Source: Paenibacillus woosongensis (lineage in GTDB: Bacteria > Bacillota > Bacilli > Paenibacillales > Paenibacillaceae). From it: a DNA stretch of 64,000 bases. The stretch is taken from the NCBI RefSeq assembly GCF_009725165.1, contig NZ_WNZW01000001.1, forward strand, positions 310,001-374,000, read 5' to 3'. Made by a program: the position numbers and the translations under genes. Positions 1-8,622 of the stretch are shown here, piece after piece. The notes below the pieces were generated by a model, which saw only the letters and a program-made list of their open reading frames with translations, was not told the origin of the DNA and made no database searches. Within the stretch, counting starts at the first letter, position 1. Each line of letters begins with the position of its first letter.

Positions 1-444
1 GGACAGGGGCCGAATCATGTCGATTAGCTGTGAAGTCATCACTCCAGATTGCTGCTTGGCTTCCTTGTCGCTTAGCTCCGCCTTATGATGGAGGTTCGAT
101 CTGCGCCAAATCAGGATAGCTCCGCCCAGCAGCATGACGCCAAAAGCCAGTGTAGGTTCGCCAAATATGATGTCATCGAACGGAAACCCGATTTTTGACA
201 AAGGCCAGGTAAGCGTCATCGCTCCGCCCGTCAAGGTTAAAATAAAACCGGGAATGGCAAAGCCAATAGACCAGCCTTCGAGGCTGATTTTATCTCCGCG
301 GGTAACATGCTGGCTGAAGCGGACCAGCATCAGCAGCGCGATCCCTGTTGCAACGGACATGATGGTGTTGTAGACCTGGGTTTGTGACCAATCAATATGC
401 ATGCGGTGCCCCCCGTATACGTGAAATTCATGCGTCATGTCCAT
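1..444 (-). CDS. DUF981-family membrane protein, cut by the window edge
   Basis: Reading the minus strand from position 444 gives an uninterrupted 148-codon frame that runs off the left edge, so the C-terminus is missing. It has three hydrophobic stretches (around TIMSVATGIALLMLV, IGFAIPGFILTLTGG and LAFGVMLLGGAILIW), then a charged cytoplasmic-looking tail. The pattern and the HIDWSQTQVYN start match small DUF981 membrane proteins, whose function is unknown. Two starts are possible: ATG at 444, or ATG at 402, which has a G-rich stretch just upstream and gives a more typical family N-terminus. The plus-strand frame over this interval is a shadow. Confidence 0.7.
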   Translation of the reverse strand, partial: MDMTHEFHVYGGHRMHIDWSQTQVYNTIMSVATGIALLMLVRFSQHVTRGDKISLEGWSIGFAIPGFILTLTGGAMTLTWPLSKIGFPFDDIIFGEPTLAFGVMLLGGAILIWRRSNLHHKAELSDKEAKQQSGVMTSQLIDMIRPLS

Positions 445-513
445 TTATTCCCATTAACTAGTACAGCATACTATACGGGTGAGAACAAATTTTATTTATG
501 TAGCTAAGCAAAC

Positions 514-1848
514 TTATCTTGTGAGGATGAATTTCAATATCAACAAGATAGCAAATATAAGAAGCCCATAGTTGACTGAACTTCTCTGATCGCGGCTTCC
601 TTCCGGATCTTTGTCATTATTTTGACCATCTTCGAATGTGTGCTTCTCAGCTTCGTTACGTTTTGCTGGAAATTCAATTTCAAAAATACCACGCAATGCT
701 TGTTTGCGGATTTTAAAATATGCTTTGTCACTTCGATCGGTCATTTTGAGGACAGATCTAAAGATGGTTAGAGCTTGCCCGAGTTGTCCGCGGGCATCAT
801 AGCACTGACCCAGTAAAATTCTTACCTCCAGATATTCAGGCCACTTCTCTAGGATGGATTCACATTCCAGTATGGCTAGTTCAAATTGTTTGCTGTAGTA
901 GTAACTCTGGGCCAGATTGTAATAGCTGGCGATATCATCCGGCTGTAGCTGCAATGTCCTTCTCAGCACATCCACCGCAAGACCATATTGCGATGTTCTA
1001 GAGTAATACTCACCAAGCAGACGAAGCAAATCAGGATCATCGTTAAATAATTGAAGAGCAAGCTTCAGGGCTTGTCCAGCTTCCTCCAGCTTGCTCTCTT
1101 TAAGCGATTGATTAGCTTGCTCTCGATACTGCAGAAATTCATCTATATTGATATTTTCCGCTCGAAGCAGGTATTCATAATTTAATCCGTCTTCGTTGAG
1201 CTGTTCCAGATAATATTTTTTAAAAGAAACCGGAATCTTCACGATATGAGGCTCCAGAGATTCCCTCATCTCCTCTTTCCAATGGAAAAAGTCTTCCAGC
1301 AGTCTCCATATCGCTGAAGGAAAAAACCTATGGCTTTGTACAAAATCGAGCATTGCCGTGTTTAGACTCCGTCTGTACGTGGTGTCCCAGGCAACATCCG
1401 AGTTCAACAGCTGCATCCATAGCTCGGGGTTAATTCGTGAGGGAAAATGTTGATATAGCTCTGCCGCTTTCTCTATAAACTGCTGAACGGTGCTGATTAT
1501 TAGCTCATCATCATATGTATCGACTTCCGGGTTGCCCCAGTTATCGGCATGATCGGAGCTGTCTTCATATGGTACCGCTGCTGGCCCTGTTGAAGCTAAC
1601 GAAACATCTATAGACACTTCTGCCCCTAACACTGATGCTGACGCTGACACTGACGCTTCCGCCTCAGCGTCTCTCCTTACCTGCTGCTCCTTGACGAATT
1701 TCAGCGCTCTGTCATAAGCCTCGCGTAGAGCTTGATAGCCTTCGGCATCCTCTTCCGGATGGTACACTTGCAGCATTTTCGCATAGGCGCGTTTTATGGT
1801 TTTCAGGTCATGGGTCGGCTCAATGTCCAGTCTCTCCCAGATTGTCAT
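514..1848 (-). CDS. J-domain-like protein with TPR repeats and C-terminal membrane anchor
   Basis: 444 residues. Residues 1-55 form a J-domain-like helical hairpin (WERLDIEPTHDLKTIKRAY...LREAYDRAL). The DnaK-stimulating HPD tripeptide is replaced by HPE, so classical Hsp70 activation is doubtful. The middle is acidic and low in complexity (about 60-120). Residues 250-400 hold several TPR units, for example DPDLLRLLGEYYSRTSQYG and IASYYNLAQSYYYSKQFE. The last 18 residues (GLLIFAILLILKF) form a single tail anchor. The likely role is a membrane-attached protein-interaction or co-chaperone-like scaffold; the substrate cannot be told from sequence. It is monocistronic, and copy 1 of the repeated winged-helix family is divergent. 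Confidence 0.75.
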   Translation of the reverse strand: MTIWERLDIEPTHDLKTIKRAYAKMLQVYHPEEDAEGYQALREAYDRALKFVKEQQVRRDAEAEASVSASASVLGAEVSIDVSLASTGPAAVPYEDSSDHADNWGNPEVDTYDDELIISTVQQFIEKAAELYQHFPSRINPELWMQLLNSDVAWDTTYRRSLNTAMLDFVQSHRFFPSAIWRLLEDFFHWKEEMRESLEPHIVKIPVSFKKYYLEQLNEDGLNYEYLLRAENINIDEFLQYREQANQSLKESKLEEAGQALKLALQLFNDDPDLLRLLGEYYSRTSQYGLAVDVLRRTLQLQPDDIASYYNLAQSYYYSKQFELAILECESILEKWPEYLEVRILLGQCYDARGQLGQALTIFRSVLKMTDRSDKAYFKIRKQALRGIFEIEFPAKRNEAEKHTFEDGQNNDKDPEGSRDQRSSVNYGLLIFAILLILKFILTR

Positions 1849-1964
1849 GATGAAGTAGATCCGCCTCTCAAATAGACTTTTTGAAATTCACGTCGAGAAA
1901 TCGTATATTCCTTTTATCGGATAAAAAGTTAATTTTTCAAATCCAGATGAGGACACTTGAAAGC

Positions 1965-1994
1965 TTGCTGACTAAGACAGTTTCATTCTATACT
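1965..1994 (+). promoter_or_regulatory. Sigma-A promoter of winged-helix family copy 1
   Basis: TTGCTG at 1965-1970 and TATACT at 1989-1994 with an 18-nt spacer. The two paralogues have matching promoters at 41094-41122 and 53204-53233, each followed by the same kind of leader hairpin. The shared arrangement makes this call stronger than the boxes alone. Confidence 0.65.
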
Positions 1995-2040
1995 TACCTT
2001 ATATGTCATTCATTTCAACATGGAATCGGTCATGGAGCAC

Positions 2041-2109
2041 ATGCCGCTTTGATACAAGCATCCCTTTCTTAATTAAAGGAAGGCGATGCTGAATCGGAGC
2101 GGCATTTTT
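2041..2109 (+). terminator. Leader intrinsic terminator (attenuator) upstream of copy 1
   Basis: ATGCCGCT (2041-2048) pairs with AGCGGCAT (2098-2105). Inner helices GAT/ATC, AGCATC/GATGCT and CCTTT/AAAGG extend the stem, and a T-run follows at once (2105-2109). It lies between the promoter and the gene start at 2156, so a transcript must read through it. The proximal strand GCCGCTTTGATAC and the preceding AGCAC are conserved at the two paralogues, while the inner stem differs in sequence but keeps its pairing. Confidence 0.75.
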
Positions 2110-2155
2110 GGTTCCAGTTGCTGCCGATTCATAATAATGAGAGGGTGTGCAGCCA

Positions 2156-2803
2156 ATGCAGCGTTTTAAAGAAGAATATGACAACTGGATGCAGAAACAT
2201 ATATCGGAGGAAAAGAACCATCGGCGACTGGAGCTGCTTGAAAAGGGACTCGGACATGGGACAGTGGCGTTTTTGCGGTCAGTTTGGTTTCCTGCGGTCG
2301 GTAATTTTAACAACCTGTATCCCGAGTGGGAGGTACGCGATTTCCATAGCGGATATCGTTATTTGGATTTGGCCTACATGCCTGGGGATGCGAAAGGCGG
2401 AATTGAAATTCAGGGATACGGGCCTCACGCGAGGGATTTGGATGTTAGAAGATTCAAGGATTTATGCCGGAGGCATTGTTTGCTTGCTCTGGACGGATGG
2501 GTTTTTCTGCCGATCGCCTATTTGTCCATTCAAGACGAACCCGAGGAATGCCAGCAGCTAGTTCTATCCTTCATAGGCAGGTTTATTTCCATGGATACAC
2601 CTTCCCAATTGTCCTGGCTTGAAGCTGAAACGATACGTTTTGCCCGCCGTGCGCTGCGCCCTTTTACTCCTTCCGAACTTGCCCATCATTTGCGAATTAG
2701 CGACCGGCACGCCAGACGGATTCTGCATCGTCTACTTGACATGAGTATCCTGTGCATTGCTAGTGGAAAGCAGCGGGGACGGAGCTATAAACTGAGGTTA
2801 TAG
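2156..2803 (+). CDS. DUF559/Vsr-like nuclease-fold protein with C-terminal winged helix, copy 1
   Basis: 215 residues, starting at ATG 2156 behind AGAGGGTG; the longer GTG-started frame is less likely. Residues 1-45 are charged helices. Residues 55-125 have the layout of DUF559/Vsr-type PD-(D/E)XK proteins: RYLDLAY (Asp71), then GGIEIQGY (Glu84-x-Gln86), HARDLDVRRFKDL (His91, Asp94, Arg99) and a strand GWVFLPIAYLSI. Gln replaces the usual catalytic Lys. Residues 165-215 look like a winged helix (FTPSELAHHLRISDRHARRILHRL). Paralogues are at 41229-41885 and, broken, at 53320-53989. I know no named family for it. It could be a DNA-binding regulator on a dead nuclease fold or an active nickase-like enzyme; the fold call is inference from motif spacing. 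Confidence 0.6.
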   Translation: MQRFKEEYDNWMQKHISEEKNHRRLELLEKGLGHGTVAFLRSVWFPAVGNFNNLYPEWEVRDFHSGYRYLDLAYMPGDAKGGIEIQGYGPHARDLDVRRFKDLCRRHCLLALDGWVFLPIAYLSIQDEPEECQQLVLSFIGRFISMDTPSQLSWLEAETIRFARRALRPFTPSELAHHLRISDRHARRILHRLLDMSILCIASGKQRGRSYKLRL

Positions 2804-3230
2804 GTGTTAGTTGGGAACTAGGAAGCTAGGGAGGATGAAGTAAAAATGAGCTTTGGTTAAATTTTGGCGAGGTTTGATGTTGATAAGGTTGATGAGGTTT
2901 GATGGGGTTTGGTGAGAAGTCATCAAGTAACTGTGAGTTTGAGATGCTGCTCTAGGATAGATGTAGGGAATTATAAGGATTAAAGAAAGTAGGGTTGGTG
3001 CATCTGGGGTGTGGGGTGTGGGGTGTATGCCTAAGCTATGTGCATAGGGCGTTTGATGAAGTGCATAGCAGATAGAGTGTGCCGGGTTCGGTGGGTGAGG
3101 ATATATGTGATGGGTTGGGTGAGAAAGCTATACGTAGAGCGTTTAGTGAAGAAGTGCATGATGTGGTGGTAGCCCGGGGAACTGACGAGTGTGGGGAACT
3201 TGCGCAATGTTGAAGTGATTCTAGTTAAGG
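2804..3230 (+). other. Non-coding G/T-rich stretch after copy 1
   Basis: No credible gene. The plus strand is strongly G+T biased, with quasi-repeats of ggtttgatg and three GGGG runs separated by TGT at 3006-3023. Short antisense frames here have no family character. The only structured part of this gap is the repeat cluster that follows at 3231-3414. The remainder (3415-3655) holds only short C+A-rich sequence and an acaac microrepeat near 3600. Confidence 0.5.
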
Positions 3231-3414
3231 CCAACGGACAACAGATCCTCTATTTCACATTTTTAACCGTTTTTTAGAGATTAACGGACACAGGATCAGC
3301 TATTGGCTTAATTGTGAGGTAATTCTCGCCGAAACACGCTTAATAGCAGAACTACGGTCCGATAGCATCAGATTTTACGGCTTTTTGCCGAAATAGAGGA
3401 ACTAGGGTCCGGTA
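3231..3414. repeat. Cluster of four ~25-nt repeats in both orientations (locus-private family 1)
   Basis: Units at 3231-3255 (+), 3281-3305 (+), 3342-3366 (-) and 3391-3414 (-). Read in one orientation each begins with (A)CGGAC, has AG then TC or AT in the middle, and ends with CTATT. The two left units and two right units face each other, so the cluster can fold as a large cruciform. Clusters at 42004-42187 and 53992-54125, also downstream of members of the same gene family, use different sequences on the same plan. Confidence 0.7.
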
Positions 3415-3655
3415 AAGTTGAGCTTCACTTCACTTCACATCGCTTCATCACAACGCCTACAATGCTTAACATCCCATGCTCACTGCATTTCAGAGTCTTT
3501 ACCCGCATAAAAGTCCAAACACGGCTCATTAAGTTACACGCTCACTACAATCTCCACATATAGAAAACCTAAACCCCGCTCCTACGAGCAGGGCTGCAAA
3601 ACAACAACAACAACAACATATATATGGCTCTAAATAAGCAGCTTACCTGCTTCAC

Positions 3656-4573
3656 CTACAGTAAATGGTCAACCTCGCTCCGCTCTGGAATCGATGTCTG
3701 CGCGCCGGCCTTGGTTACGACGATCGACGATACTTTCGTAGCGAAGGAAATGGCCTCCTGCACGCTCTTCCCCTCGGACAAGCTGACGGCAAAGGCTGCC
3801 ACAAACGAGTCGCCGGCCGCCGTTGTATCCACGGCTTTCACCACTCTTGCCGGGACATGAAACGTCTCATTCACATCCACGTACAGGGATCCGTTGATGC
3901 CGAGCGTAACGATGAGGCTGCTCACTCCTTTGGCTAGCAGCACTTTAGCCGCGTTCTCTGCGGAAGCGATAGAATTGACGGTCTGTCCGCTAAGCTTCTC
4001 CAGTTCGGTCTCGTTGGGAATCAAATAATCCAGTTTGCCAAGCACCTCATCAGGAATGGAGTCCGGTGCAGGGGCCGGATTTAATATGATCGTTTTACTA
4101 TGCTTGCTTGCCAGATCTACAGCCTCGTAAACCGCCTCATAGGGAATTTCCATTTGTAAAATAACGATGTCGGCTTCCTTGATTAAGCTCTCATGCGCCG
4201 CCACGTAATCTCGATGACAAAGGTCATTGGCGCCCGGCATTACAACGATGCTGTTATCTCCCTCATCATTGACTTGAATGACAGCGAGCCCCGAGGATGC
4301 CGCAGATACAAGATCGATATAATCTGTGTTTACGCCTGCCTGTCTCAGATTATCCATAAGCGGGCCGCCGAATTCATCCCCACCAACCTTGCCCAACATG
4401 GAGACGTCAGCCCCTAATTTTGCTGCGGTTACCGCCTGGTTGGCCCCCTTGCCGCCTGGCACCCGTTCGACAGAGCTGCCAAGCAAGGTTTCGCCCACCT
4501 GCGGAATATATGGCACTCGTAACACCAAATCCATGTTAATGCTGCCTATTACTAAAATTTTGCTTGCTGCCAT
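3656..4573 (-). CDS. rbsK: Ribokinase
   Basis: 305 residues, PfkB-type sugar kinase that phosphorylates D-ribose to ribose-5-phosphate with ATP. The N-terminal signature GSINMDLVLRVP and the GGKGANQAVTAAKLG motif bind sugar. The C-terminal DTTAAGDSFVAAF holds the anion-hole glycine and the catalytic Asp at about residue 255; an Ala replaces the more usual Gly in DTTGAGD. Length is typical. GAGGGGTG lies 7 nt upstream of the ATG. No rbsDACB transporter or LacI regulator is adjacent, so it stands alone here. A related pentose kinase specificity is possible. Confidence 0.85.
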   Translation of the reverse strand: MAASKILVIGSINMDLVLRVPYIPQVGETLLGSSVERVPGGKGANQAVTAAKLGADVSMLGKVGGDEFGGPLMDNLRQAGVNTDYIDLVSAASSGLAVIQVNDEGDNSIVVMPGANDLCHRDYVAAHESLIKEADIVILQMEIPYEAVYEAVDLASKHSKTIILNPAPAPDSIPDEVLGKLDYLIPNETELEKLSGQTVNSIASAENAAKVLLAKGVSSLIVTLGINGSLYVDVNETFHVPARVVKAVDTTAAGDSFVAAFAVSLSEGKSVQEAISFATKVSSIVVTKAGAQTSIPERSEVDHLL

Positions 4574-4670
4574 AGCTTACACCCCTCAAAATGTATCACC
4601 TTAGTACCAATGCCCGAATAGCTGGATACCACGGTATCTTGATGTTTCTATGCTTAGATAGATCCATCGA

Positions 4671-4715
4671 TCACTTGGTACCAGATCGCTTGATACCAGA
4701 TCACTTGATACCAGA
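4671..4715 (+). repeat. Three tandem 15-nt repeats
   Basis: Three consecutive 15-mers of the form TC(A/G)CTTG(G/A)TACCAGA at 4671, 4686 and 4701. They lie in the 422-nt gap between leuA and rbsK, which otherwise holds only the leuA terminator. No gene is visible. The array is short and may be simple slippage. Confidence 0.5.
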
Positions 4716-4942
4716 TACATTAATACTATATACTTCATTTCTGATTCTACACGCTCATTCCATCAAATTTCCAACCCTTTTCACTTTGCATGCAAGAGCT
4801 GTATTGCAGAGTAAACCCTTATGTATTAAACCCACAACTAATCCTACTTTATCCTAATATTCGCTGTAATTCCAGTAGTTTGGACCGCGCATATTCCGCT
4901 TCGGCCACGATGCTGATTTCGGAGGCACGACGCGAATAACAA

Positions 4943-4979
4943 AGAGGCGGAAGCCATCATGAGCTTCCACCTCTATTCA
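4943..4979 (-). terminator. Terminator of leuA
   Basis: On the minus strand AGAGGTGGAAGC pairs with GCTTCCGCCTCT around a short loop, followed by TTTGTT. It begins about 20 nt past the leuA stop. Confidence 0.75.
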
Positions 4980-4995
4980 TTTTAGCGATTTAGTT

Positions 4996-6528
4996 TCACG
5001 GAATTGCCTGCTCGAGCAGAACGGCGTTGATGCCATTCAGGAAAGCAAGTGCACTGGCTTTAATGATATCGGTATCCATCGCACGGCCCGAGTATACTTT
5101 GCCTTCATACTGAATTCGAATATTCACCCGGCCGACGGCTTCCTTGCCGCGAGACAAGCTGTTGATCTTGTAATCCTCAAGCTGGACATCCAGGCCGGCC
5201 AGAGATCGGATAACACTATACAGCGCGTCGATCGGACCGTCTCCAACAGCGCTGCCTTTTAGCGTTTCCGAGCCTTTCTTCAGCTCTACGATAGCCGTGG
5301 GATACACATCATTCGTGATCACCTGAAATGAGACGAGCTCATAAAGCTGCTTGCTATGACCGTCAACTGCCCGGTGATTTGTGACCAGGTAAAATACGTC
5401 GTGATCATATACCTCCTTTTTGGCATCGGCCAACTGTAAAAACTCCTCGAAAAGCTGTTCGAAATCCATCTCTTCTCCCGTGTCGAAACCCAGCTTCTCT
5501 ACCGTATTCTTAAAGGCATGCCTGCCGGAACGGGCCGTCAGAATCAGCTCCATACTATCCGCTCCGACCTCCTCCGGCGACATAATCTCGTAGACCTGCT
5601 TATCCTTCAGCAAGCCGTCCTGATGAATTCCGGAGGAATGGGCAAATGCATTTTCACCCGTAATGGCCTTATTCACCTGTACATCCAGTCCTGTCAAATG
5701 GCTGACCAGCCTGGAGGTGCGAAGCAGCTCCTTCGTTTGGACATGGGTATGACACTGATAGTAGTTCTCTCTGACCTTAAGTGCCATAACCACTTCCTCC
5801 AGCGAAGCATTTCCCGCGCGTTCTCCAAGCCCATTGATCGTACATTCGATTTTTTCGGCTCCATTTTTAATGGCGCTGAGGGTATTGGCCGTGGCCAGTC
5901 CGAGATCGTTATGACAGTGTACACTTAAGATGACTCGGTCATCCAGATTTTTAAGCCGCTCATGGATTCGGCGAATAAGTTCGCCAAATTCCTCGGGTAC
6001 GGCGTAGCCAACCGTATCAGGCACATTGATCATGGTGGCGCCTGCCTTTACAACCGCTTCGATCGTCTTCCATAAGTACTCGAAATCCGATCTCGACGCA
6101 TCCTCGGTGGAATACTGTACGTGGGGAAGCAGGGTTTTGGCATATTTCACCGCATCAACTCCCATTTGCAGAACCGCTTCCTTCGAACGGCTGAATTTCT
6201 TCTCCACATGAATGTTCGACGTACCCAGCACAATGTGGATCAGCGGGTCCTGCGCCAATTTTATACTTTCATATACGGCGTCTATATCGCTCTTAACCGC
6301 CCGAGCCAGTGCTGTGATTGATACGCTATCGCCGACGCTTTTGACAATTTCCTGTACAGCGCGAAAATCTCCCTCTGACGATGCTGGAAAACCGGCTTCG
6401 ATAATATCGACATTCAGCCGCCTTAGCTGCTGCGCCGTCTCTATTTTTTGCTGCATATTGAGCTTTGCGCCTGGAACCTGCTCCCCGTCCCGCAGAGTCG
6501 TATCCAGCACGATGATTTTTCGATTCAT
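4996..6528 (-). CDS. leuA: 2-isopropylmalate synthase, short (LeuA type 1) form
   Basis: 510 residues. Condenses acetyl-CoA with 2-ketoisovalerate, the committed step of leucine synthesis. The N-terminal TIM barrel starts VLDTTLRDGEQVPGA and has the metal motif HCHNDLGLA. The C-terminal regulatory domain (about 390-510), which binds leucine in this family, includes GDGPIDALYSVIRSL and GRAMDTDIIKASALAFLNGIN. I chose ATG 6528 because GGGAGGT lies 7 nt upstream; the 7-codon-longer frame would overlap that site. A leucine T-box leader precedes it. No leuBCD follows; rbsK is next. A second, longer LeuA is encoded at 57074-58777. Confidence 0.93.
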   Translation of the reverse strand: MNRKIIVLDTTLRDGEQVPGAKLNMQQKIETAQQLRRLNVDIIEAGFPASSEGDFRAVQEIVKSVGDSVSITALARAVKSDIDAVYESIKLAQDPLIHIVLGTSNIHVEKKFSRSKEAVLQMGVDAVKYAKTLLPHVQYSTEDASRSDFEYLWKTIEAVVKAGATMINVPDTVGYAVPEEFGELIRRIHERLKNLDDRVILSVHCHNDLGLATANTLSAIKNGAEKIECTINGLGERAGNASLEEVVMALKVRENYYQCHTHVQTKELLRTSRLVSHLTGLDVQVNKAITGENAFAHSSGIHQDGLLKDKQVYEIMSPEEVGADSMELILTARSGRHAFKNTVEKLGFDTGEEMDFEQLFEEFLQLADAKKEVYDHDVFYLVTNHRAVDGHSKQLYELVSFQVITNDVYPTAIVELKKGSETLKGSAVGDGPIDALYSVIRSLAGLDVQLEDYKINSLSRGKEAVGRVNIRIQYEGKVYSGRAMDTDIIKASALAFLNGINAVLLEQAIP

Positions 6529-6601
6529 GCACGTTACCTCCCAGACCATAATAAAAATATATATGTGAAGCGGGGTTGGTTAAACCCGGAATTTAACCAA
6601 C

Positions 6602-6845
6602 AAAAAAACCCCGTCTCTACGTATAGAGACGAGGTTTAACCCGCGGTACCACTCTAATTCATTTCCCGTGAAATGAGCTCATTCGATGGCTAACACCATC
6701 TATCCCTGTAACGGTGGAATTCCGGCTGGCCCTACTTGTCAGGCAGCTGTTCATAGACGAGTTCGAATTGAAAGACACTGCCGTTTCCCACCACCCAACG
6801 GCTCTCTGCAAGGTCATTTCACTTCTACTATTTCTATTCATCACA
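6602..6845 (-). promoter_or_regulatory. T-box leader of leuA (leucine specifier)
   Basis: On the minus strand the T-box sequence AGAGTGGTACCGCG is at 6655-6642. It is followed by a terminator hairpin (6637-6606, GTCTCTA/TAGAGAC core, extended by AACC/GGTT) and a T-run. Upstream is a stem I region with GGTGGTGGGAAAC, then GAACTC, whose CTC (6761-6759) is the likely specifier codon for Leu. Uncharged tRNA-Leu should stabilise the antiterminator and allow leuA transcription. A further hairpin (GTTGGTTAAA/TTTAACCAAC, 6575-6601) lies between the T-box and the gene. Confidence 0.9.
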
Positions 6846-6867
6846 TTTAAGTTTGAAGTTATTGGAT

Positions 6868-6896
6868 ATTATATGCCCGGACTTTCTCATTGTCAA
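6868..6896 (-). promoter_or_regulatory. Consensus sigma-A promoter of the leuA T-box transcript
   Basis: On the minus strand: TTGACA (6896-6891), a 17-nt spacer, TATAAT (6873-6868). Both boxes match consensus perfectly, as expected when control is left to the downstream riboswitch. Confidence 0.9.
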
Positions 6897-6950
6897 CCAG
6901 CCCGAACGTGAAAAACTTGCTTCACCAATCGCTCGGAGTAACTCGAACCA

Positions 6951-8396
6951 TTAATTCCACAAATATACGTTATCCACATATACGGAGGTTTGGCCGGACG
7001 CATTGCTTGCGCCGATGAATTGAACGCCATATTCCTTAATATTGGCCTTGTCTACGCCGGATAAATTCAAGGTCAGATCGGTTTGGCCGCCGGCGCTGAT
7101 TGTCTTCCAGCCGCTGTCTGCCCAGGCATAGTTGTTGCCATATTTCACATACAGCTTCACGCCTAATCCGGAGCCGTAATTACCGGAATTAGCGCCTTTT
7201 ACTGTTGCTCTAAGCTGGTTGTAGCCGGTGAAGTCTGCGTTTCCGCTCTTGAACATGTAATGCCCGCTGCCGCTGGACATGTTAATCGTCGACTTCAGCG
7301 ATCTTGTATCCTTCGAGCTCCAATCGGCCGAGGATGATGGTCCGGATACGACGTTGCTGGCGGACCATCCATCCGTACCCGATTCAAAGTTTGCATAGGC
7401 GCCCGAACCCGTGCCTGTTCCCGGCTGGCCTCCTCCTCCGCCTAAATATTGCTTCAGCCATTGCATGGCTGGCCGCTCGGCACCGGAGCTGGTTACCAGA
7501 TGCGTATTCGACGCCCAGGTCTGTCCTTGGATATATCCCCACAAAGTGATGCCTTTAACGGATGGGTGCTCCCAAAGTACAGGAAACTTCTGTTGGTACC
7601 GCTGCAATTGGGTATTGTCATCGCCCGTTATATCCAGCTCGGATACATAAATCGGAAGCCCTGTCGCCGCCAGCGTATTCAGAACGCTGTTCATCGTACT
7701 TACCGATACATTATCCATATTAAAATAGTGACACTGGATCCCAATGCCGTCAACCAGCCCTCTGGCCTTGAGCAGATTGATGATCTGCACATATTGAGCC
7801 GCCGCGTTAGGGTCGCTGATAATTCCGTAATCATTGATCAGCAATTTAGAGTTAGGGAAGGCTTGTCTTGCCTGCTGAAAAGACCAGATAACCCAATCCC
7901 AGCCTGTAGCTCCATCCCCGCCGATGGCGTTTCTATATGAGGGCTTCGCATGCAGCGGTTCGTTTACGACATCGACAAATTCTGAATTTCCATATCTCTG
8001 GCCGGCGGCTTGAATCCACTGGGTCACCTCTGCCTTTTGCTCGGAGGCGGAGAGGCCGCTAATCCAGGAGGGCTCTTGGCTGCCCCAGACCAGAGTATGG
8101 AATTTGAAAGGCATTCCTCGGCTTTTCGCATAGTTGTACGCTGTATCCGCCGCACTCCAGTTCATACTGTTGCGCGTCCCCTCTACCGCACCCCATTTCG
8201 TTGAATTCTCAGGCGTAACCTGATCCCAATACGTAGCAAAATTGGAAGGAACGCTGTTCGCAATGATATTGCCCAAAAACTTGCTGCCGTTAGCTATGCC
8301 GGCGTGGGCATCATTCACCAATGCTGGAGAGAACAAGGAAGCCATGATTACAATTGATGTCAGCCAGACAGTTAACTTCGATTTTGACTTTAACAT
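6951..8396 (-). CDS. Secreted GH10 endo-1,4-beta-xylanase with C-terminal carbohydrate-binding domain
   Basis: 481 residues. A signal peptide (KLTVWLTSIVIMASLFSPAL, cut near AHA-G at 32/33) exports it. The GH10 barrel spans about 33-325, with acid/base Glu146 in DVVNEPL and nucleophile Glu253 in SELDITG. A glycine-rich linker (GGGGGQPGTGTGSG) leads to a beta-sandwich of about 150 residues (FESGTDGWSASNV to SVYVDNVYLWN) that looks like a galactose-binding-like CBM. It cleaves internal xylan bonds outside the cell. AGGAGG lies 8 nt before the ATG, and a cre-like site lies upstream. It belongs functionally with Axe2 (16050), GH43 (26620) and CE15 (32454) in this window. Confidence 0.93.
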   Translation of the reverse strand: MLKSKSKLTVWLTSIVIMASLFSPALVNDAHAGIANGSKFLGNIIANSVPSNFATYWDQVTPENSTKWGAVEGTRNSMNWSAADTAYNYAKSRGMPFKFHTLVWGSQEPSWISGLSASEQKAEVTQWIQAAGQRYGNSEFVDVVNEPLHAKPSYRNAIGGDGATGWDWVIWSFQQARQAFPNSKLLINDYGIISDPNAAAQYVQIINLLKARGLVDGIGIQCHYFNMDNVSVSTMNSVLNTLAATGLPIYVSELDITGDDNTQLQRYQQKFPVLWEHPSVKGITLWGYIQGQTWASNTHLVTSSGAERPAMQWLKQYLGGGGGQPGTGTGSGAYANFESGTDGWSASNVVSGPSSSADWSSKDTRSLKSTINMSSGSGHYMFKSGNADFTGYNQLRATVKGANSGNYGSGLGVKLYVKYGNNYAWADSGWKTISAGGQTDLTLNLSGVDKANIKEYGVQFIGASNASGQTSVYVDNVYLWN

Positions 8397-8480
8397 TGAT
8401 TTACCTCCTTTTCAGCTTTCTTTTGCGCGGTTCCTTAATTCTAGAAACTGCATCACCTCCAGCTGCAGAAAGGCAGGTTT

Positions 8481-8494
8481 ATTAAGCGCTTACA
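8481..8494 (-). promoter_or_regulatory. Probable cre (CcpA) site upstream of the xylanase
   Basis: Minus-strand TGTAAGCGCTTAAT fits the CcpA consensus TGWAANCGNTNWCA except at the last positions. It lies about 85 nt upstream of the xylanase start, where carbon catabolite repression would be expected. Confidence 0.55.
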
Positions 8495-8622
8495 TTTTCC
8501 ATATTATTGGAATTTTAAAACAAATGATATACTTAAAATTAAAGGAAATATATTCAAAATTATAGTATTTTTCCAAATAAAAACAGGCTTTGTTGGCCTG
8601 CTCTTCATTAACTTAACCGTAT

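Noticed and set aside
2118..2561. Second reading frame overlapping copy 1
   Set aside because: It overlaps the copy-1 gene in another frame and its translation matches nothing; the copy-1 frame is conserved in the paralogues.
2992..3023. G-quadruplex in the GGGG-TGT repeats
   Set aside because: Only three GGGG runs are closely spaced; the fourth run needed is short and distant, so the case is weak.
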